Positions 60,929 to 64,000 of a stretch of DNA of 64,000 nt are shown piece by piece. The translations under genes were made by a program, and so were the position numbers. Source of the DNA: an uncultured Lachnospiraceae bacterium (GTDB taxonomy: Bacteria; Bacillota; Clostridia; Lachnospirales; Lachnospiraceae). The number at the start of each line of letters is the position of its first letter. Positions within the stretch are counted from its first letter, which is position 1. The notes beneath the pieces were generated by a model. It was given only the letters and a program-made list of their open reading frames with translations, made no database searches and was not told where the DNA came from. The stretch covers positions 1-64,000 of the forward strand of contig CAJUFE010000004.1 in assembly GCA_910585635.1 (NCBI GenBank). The letters run 5' to 3'.

Positions 60929-61837
60929 ATGAAAGAACAGGAGAAAAAAGACCAGCAGGGGACACTGCCGGATGCTGCCGCAAAGTGGGAGGCGGAGCTT
61001 CAGGCAGACCTGGATGCTTTCCAGATCTACCTGCGGAAGATGGGGATCGCGCAGAATACGATCGTCTCCTATCAGTCTGCCGTCCGCCAATACTATCTGC
61101 ACCATCCCACACTGACCATAGAAAACCTGCAGGCCTACAAGCGCTATCTGATCGAGCATTACACCGCCAATACCGTGAACGCCAAGATCTACGGGCTCAA
61201 CAAATACCTCCGCTATCGGAACACGATCCAGGACGGCCCGGACCTCTCCCTGGATAAGTACAATGTCCCCACCGTCAAGCGCCAGCAGAAGACCTTCGCG
61301 GACAATGTGATCTCCAACGAGGACTACAAGCTCTTAAAGGATCGGCTGAAGGAGGACGGCCAGCTCTTCTGGTATTTCATCGTCCGCTTCCTGGGCGCTA
61401 CCGGAGCCCGGGTCAGCGAGCTGGTCCAGATCAAGGTAGAGCACTTGAAGCTGGGCTATATGGACCTATACTCCAAGGGCGGGAAGATCCGCCGGATCTA
61501 TTTCCCGGACACCTTGTGCGAGGAGGGCCTAAAGTGGCTCTCGGAAAAGCAGGTCACCTCCGGCTTCATCTTTCTGAACCGCCGGGGCCAGCAGATCACA
61601 CCCAGGGGGATCAACAGCCAGCTGAAGAAATTCGCCCAGCAGTACGGCATCGACCCCTCCACCATCTACCCCCACTCCTTCCGGCATCTGTACGCAAAGA
61701 ATTTCCTTCTGAAGTTCAATGATATCTCGCTGCTGGCCGATCTTCTGGGTCATGAGAGCATCGAGACCACCAAGATCTACCTGACCCAGACCAGCACAGA
61801 GCAGAAGGCGCTGATCGATAAGATCATCGTGTGGTGA
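60929..61837 (+). CDS. tyrosine recombinase, third of three
   Basis: This 302-residue recombinase is more diverged than the first two. It has a charged 30-residue N-terminal extension (MKEQEKKDQQGTLPDAAAKW), then the core-binding domain (FQIYLRKMGIAQNTIVSYQS) and catalytic motifs (ATGARVSELVQ, SKGGKIRRIYF, HSFRHLYAKNF, GHESIETTKIYL). The usual HxxR is kept. AGGAGGGG precedes the ATG. A terminator follows, so the three recombinases probably form one transcript separate from the ATPase gene. Confidence 0.93.
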   Translation: MKEQEKKDQQGTLPDAAAKWEAELQADLDAFQIYLRKMGIAQNTIVSYQSAVRQYYLHHPTLTIENLQAYKRYLIEHYTANTVNAKIYGLNKYLRYRNTIQDGPDLSLDKYNVPTVKRQQKTFADNVISNEDYKLLKDRLKEDGQLFWYFIVRFLGATGARVSELVQIKVEHLKLGYMDLYSKGGKIRRIYFPDTLCEEGLKWLSEKQVTSGFIFLNRRGQQITPRGINSQLKKFAQQYGIDPSTIYPHSFRHLYAKNFLLKFNDISLLADLLGHESIETTKIYLTQTSTEQKALIDKIIVW

Positions 61838-61841
61838 ACAT

Positions 61842-61878
61842 GGCCAGGCTTTGCACACAGCAGAGCCCCGGCCTTTTT
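61842..61878 (+). terminator. Rho-independent terminator after the recombinases
   Basis: GGCCAGGCTTTGC pairs with GCAGAGCCCCGGCC, with small mismatches, and is followed by TTTTT at 61874-61878, just after the third recombinase stop. Confidence 0.7.
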
Positions 61879-61909
61879 ATATGGCCAGTCTCCTGGCAAG
61901 ATCATCCCC

Positions 61910-61938
61910 TTGCTTTTTAGCACAAAAGCGTATATATT
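61910..61938 (+). promoter_or_regulatory. promoter of the ATPase/TOPRIM-like pair
   Basis: TTGCTT (61910-61915), a 17-bp spacer and TATATT (61933-61938) lie about 80 bases before the ATPase start. A second A+T-rich stretch with TATAAA overlaps. Confidence 0.5.
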
Positions 61939-62016
61939 ATAAATAGACCAAAACTTACATTTTGTAATATTTTCATCGTTATCTACATATGATGTCCTAT
62001 AAAAGAGGAGATAAAA

Positions 62017-63357
62017 ATGGAAAATATGCTCTATTTATTAAACATACGTGTCTCTGGGATAAAAAATATCAAAAACGAGGTTCGGCTTGACTTTTATAAA
62101 AAGACCGTTGATAAGGATTTTGACCCTGATAAATACAGGATCAAAGCGGTCTATGGGGAAAATGGCTGTGGAAAATCCGCCCTCGTCACAGCTGTAAAAA
62201 TCTTCCAAGACCTGCTGATCTCGGACAACTATCTGAGCGAATCAAAAACACAGCTATTTTTAGACGAGATCATAAACCGTTCTACAGGAACCTTCCGGTT
62301 TGATTGTGAATTTCTTGCACATGCAGATACCTTCAATATCGTTTATGCTTATTCCGTGTGTATCGCAAAAAGCGATAACGGCGTATATGAGATCCTATCC
62401 GAAACATTAAAAAGAAAAAATGGGAATTATGTAAACAACAAATATAAAAAGATATTTGAAAGTAAGGACGGGGACTTGTCCTATATCAGTTGTAGTGCTG
62501 ACAAAAGAGCGATACTGGAAAAAATGACCATGAACCTCTTATCCACACACTCCTTCCTGTCGATCTTTCTCACAAACCTAAAAAAGGATGCTGCTTCCTT
62601 CAATGAAACACTGGGCCGCCAGGATCTGTTTCTGGATATGCTGATGTTTTTTACTCTGGCCATCATGATACGGGTATATCTCGCTGAAGAGGATCAACAT
62701 GAATTATATCTCCTGCGGAGAAAATCGATCGAGGGGCGGGCAGATGGCCGTATCCTGCAGGAACAGATGTTTGGTTATAGGGACCTCGCCAATATTTTTT
62801 CTAGTGTCAATGAAAAAAGCGTAGCTAAAGATGATTTTGAGGGATATAGAGATAAGATCCACCAGCTAACACGGTTTATCCAGATATTTAAACCGGATCT
62901 GGTCTCCATCGATATCGACGCAAAGGAAAACGGCGATCGGTACGAGTGCAGTCTGGATCTAAACTATGGGGATTACCGCATAAACAGAGAATTTGAGAGC
63001 ACCGGGATCAAAAAACTGATACGCCTGTTTGACTGTTTTGCTCTGGCAAGTACCATGGGGATCGTTTTTGTTGACGAAATGGACTCTAATCTGAATGATG
63101 TCTACTTATGTAAACTTATCGAGTACTTCATGTATTATGGAAAGGGGCAGTTATGCTTTACCACCCATAACCTGGACCCGATGTCCATATTGAAAGAAAA
63201 TAAAAATTCCATCGATTTTTTGTCCAGCGACGGCCATCTGGTCCCATGGACCTCAAGGGGGAACGCTTCACCGGAAAATCAATACAAAAACGGGATGATC
63301 GAAGATCTTCCTTTTAACATCGATGCGACCGACTTTGTCGGGATCTTTGGGGAGTGA
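62017..63357 (+). CDS. ABC-like (AAA15-type) ATPase, candidate phage-defence protein
   Basis: The 446-residue cytosolic ATPase has Walker A YGENGCGKSALV near residue 50, a degenerate signature STGIKKLIRLFD, Walker B GIVFVDEMDSNLNDV and a switch-His motif CFTTHNLDPMS. Between them is a variable helical middle region. This is the plan of the OLD/RloA/AbiLi/AriA-like ATPases, which partner a small nuclease or toxin in phage defence. The next gene begins at 63362, 4 bp after the stop, and encodes a TOPRIM-like protein, which strengthens the match. Codon use is markedly A+T-rich compared with upstream genes, a sign of transfer. AGAGGAG precedes the ATG. Confidence 0.82.
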   Translation: MENMLYLLNIRVSGIKNIKNEVRLDFYKKTVDKDFDPDKYRIKAVYGENGCGKSALVTAVKIFQDLLISDNYLSESKTQLFLDEIINRSTGTFRFDCEFLAHADTFNIVYAYSVCIAKSDNGVYEILSETLKRKNGNYVNNKYKKIFESKDGDLSYISCSADKRAILEKMTMNLLSTHSFLSIFLTNLKKDAASFNETLGRQDLFLDMLMFFTLAIMIRVYLAEEDQHELYLLRRKSIEGRADGRILQEQMFGYRDLANIFSSVNEKSVAKDDFEGYRDKIHQLTRFIQIFKPDLVSIDIDAKENGDRYECSLDLNYGDYRINREFESTGIKKLIRLFDCFALASTMGIVFVDEMDSNLNDVYLCKLIEYFMYYGKGQLCFTTHNLDPMSILKENKNSIDFLSSDGHLVPWTSRGNASPENQYKNGMIEDLPFNIDATDFVGIFGE

Positions 63358-63361
63358 GCCT

Positions 63362-63874
63362 ATGGCGTTACAAATGATACTTTGCGTAGAGACCAATAAA
63401 AAAGCCGATACTGACAGCATTTATATCGCGGAGACTATAGCGCGTTGGTATACGCTGACAAATCAGATCAAGAATAGCAAGGTCTATATGAACACAAAGA
63501 CAAGGTACAGGTCAAAGGATGTCTTAAAAACGATCGATACCATGAGAAAAGCCTTTACCATCGGAGAGACCCGGGTGATCTACTGTATCGACACAGACCA
63601 GTATGAACGGAATACCGAACATGCACAGCAGCTTGAGGCTATCCAGCATTATTGCCACGAGAATGGGTATGATCTGATATGGTTTTGTCACGATATCGAA
63701 GAGGTCTTTTGCGGACAAGCTGTTTCTGACACAGAAAAAGTCCGGACTGCCGCCGCGTTCAGAAGAAAGAAAACGATCCAGGAGATGCAGAGCGGCCCAT
63801 TATCCAGTAATGTGAAGCGCACTGGTTCCAGCAATATCCTATGTGTGCTCGACCGATATCTCCCCAGAAAATGA
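63362..63874 (+). CDS. small TOPRIM-like protein partner of the ATPase
   Basis: This 170-residue protein starts at ATG 63362 (MALQMILCVETNKKADTDSI), 4 bp after the ATPase stop; the frame is open further upstream only inside that gene. It shows the layout of TOPRIM-type nucleases such as RloB or DUF4435 proteins: an acidic residue in an N-terminal strand (LCVETNKK), an Asp-x-Asp strand end (VIYCIDTDQYERN) and a final acidic strand (IWFCHDIEEVF). It is shorter than known AriB or AbiLii proteins. The predicted role is effector of a two-gene defence system. A strong hairpin follows the stop. Confidence 0.65.
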   Translation: MALQMILCVETNKKADTDSIYIAETIARWYTLTNQIKNSKVYMNTKTRYRSKDVLKTIDTMRKAFTIGETRVIYCIDTDQYERNTEHAQQLEAIQHYCHENGYDLIWFCHDIEEVFCGQAVSDTEKVRTAAAFRRKKTIQEMQSGPLSSNVKRTGSSNILCVLDRYLPRK

Positions 63875-63931
63875 GCAACGCCCAAGGGCCATGTCATCCC
63901 TATGGTGACATGGCCCCTGGCACATCGTTGC
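63875..63931 (+). terminator. long two-part hairpin after the TOPRIM-like gene
   Basis: GGGCCATGTCA (63886-63896) pairs perfectly with TGACATGGCCC (63906-63916), enclosed by an outer pair GCAACG (63875-63880) / CGTTGC (63926-63931). It starts right after the stop codon. No T-run follows, so it may serve as a bidirectional terminator or mark the end of the acquired segment. Confidence 0.6.
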
Positions 63932-63967
63932 GTTGATCTTGTACTCCACCAGCCCATCCGGCAACAC

Positions 63968-64000
63968 CTACAAACCTCCGATCAGTTCCTCTTCGCCATC
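63968..64000 (-). CDS. possible 3' end of a gene entering from the right
   Basis: One minus-strand frame from the window edge reads (D)GEEELIGGL and stops at 63968-63970. The hairpin at 63875-63931 would suit a shared terminator between convergent genes. Ten codons cannot be assigned. Confidence 0.25.
   Translation of the reverse strand, partial: DGEEELIGGL

Overview
The window looks like a chromosomal segment of an anaerobic, spore-forming Gram-positive bacterium of the class Clostridia, most likely a gut Lachnospiraceae. The reasons are a bifunctional AdhE behind Rex-type operator repeats, SpoVT, a cell-wall-binding-repeat protein, a signal-peptide/sorting-signal adhesin with Cna_B domains, Rpn-family transposase genes, and the absence of outer-membrane functions. 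Most of the sequence is GC-rich. Two patches (about 38.9-41.7 kb and 62.0-63.9 kb) and the promoter regions are clearly richer in A+T. No rRNA, tRNA or CRISPR array was recognised.

Layout. From 0.1 to 12.6 kb nearly everything is on the minus strand: polyphosphate metabolism (DUF815-type ATPase, Ppx/GppA, Ppk1), plsC-pheA, a small membrane protein, cardiolipin synthase, a putative metallopeptidase-like protein, two exported proteins and spoVT. From 12.7 to 30.0 kb lies a dense minus-strand signalling locus. It holds three intact Ser/Thr kinases and one PASTA pseudokinase, two PP2C phosphatases, FHA domains on six proteins (one joined to a kinase, one to an exported VWA protein, one to a polytopic membrane protein), and a LytTR response regulator at its upstream edge. 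Two direct repeats 21 bp apart next to the locus promoter suggest the LytTR protein controls it. From 30.2 to 38.8 kb are an APH-fold kinase, adhE with a triple Rex-like operator, mfd and pth.

From 38.9 to 41.7 kb is an A+T-rich graveyard of broken genes, including an Rpn-family transposase split by a TGA. From 42.1 to 51.1 kb are a 2,486-residue cell-wall adhesin, a 53-residue gene that overlaps its neighbour, and a BTAD-type regulator whose upstream region carries two nearly identical 28-bp palindromes. From 51.6 to 58.9 kb are rpiB, aroC and a lactonase (minus strand), diverging from a polyamine uptake operon (XRE-cupin regulator, potA, potB, fused potC-potD; plus strand). From 59.2 to 63.9 kb (plus strand) are three tandem tyrosine recombinases, then an A+T-rich pair made of an ABC-like ATPase and a small TOPRIM-like protein that resembles two-gene anti-phage systems.

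The parts most worth following up are the kinase/phosphatase/FHA locus with its pseudokinase and candidate LytTR sites, the recombinase trio plus ATPase/TOPRIM pair, the twin palindromes, and the repeated insertion of short in-frame tandem repeats (21-39 bp units) into otherwise ordinary genes such as cls and mfd.
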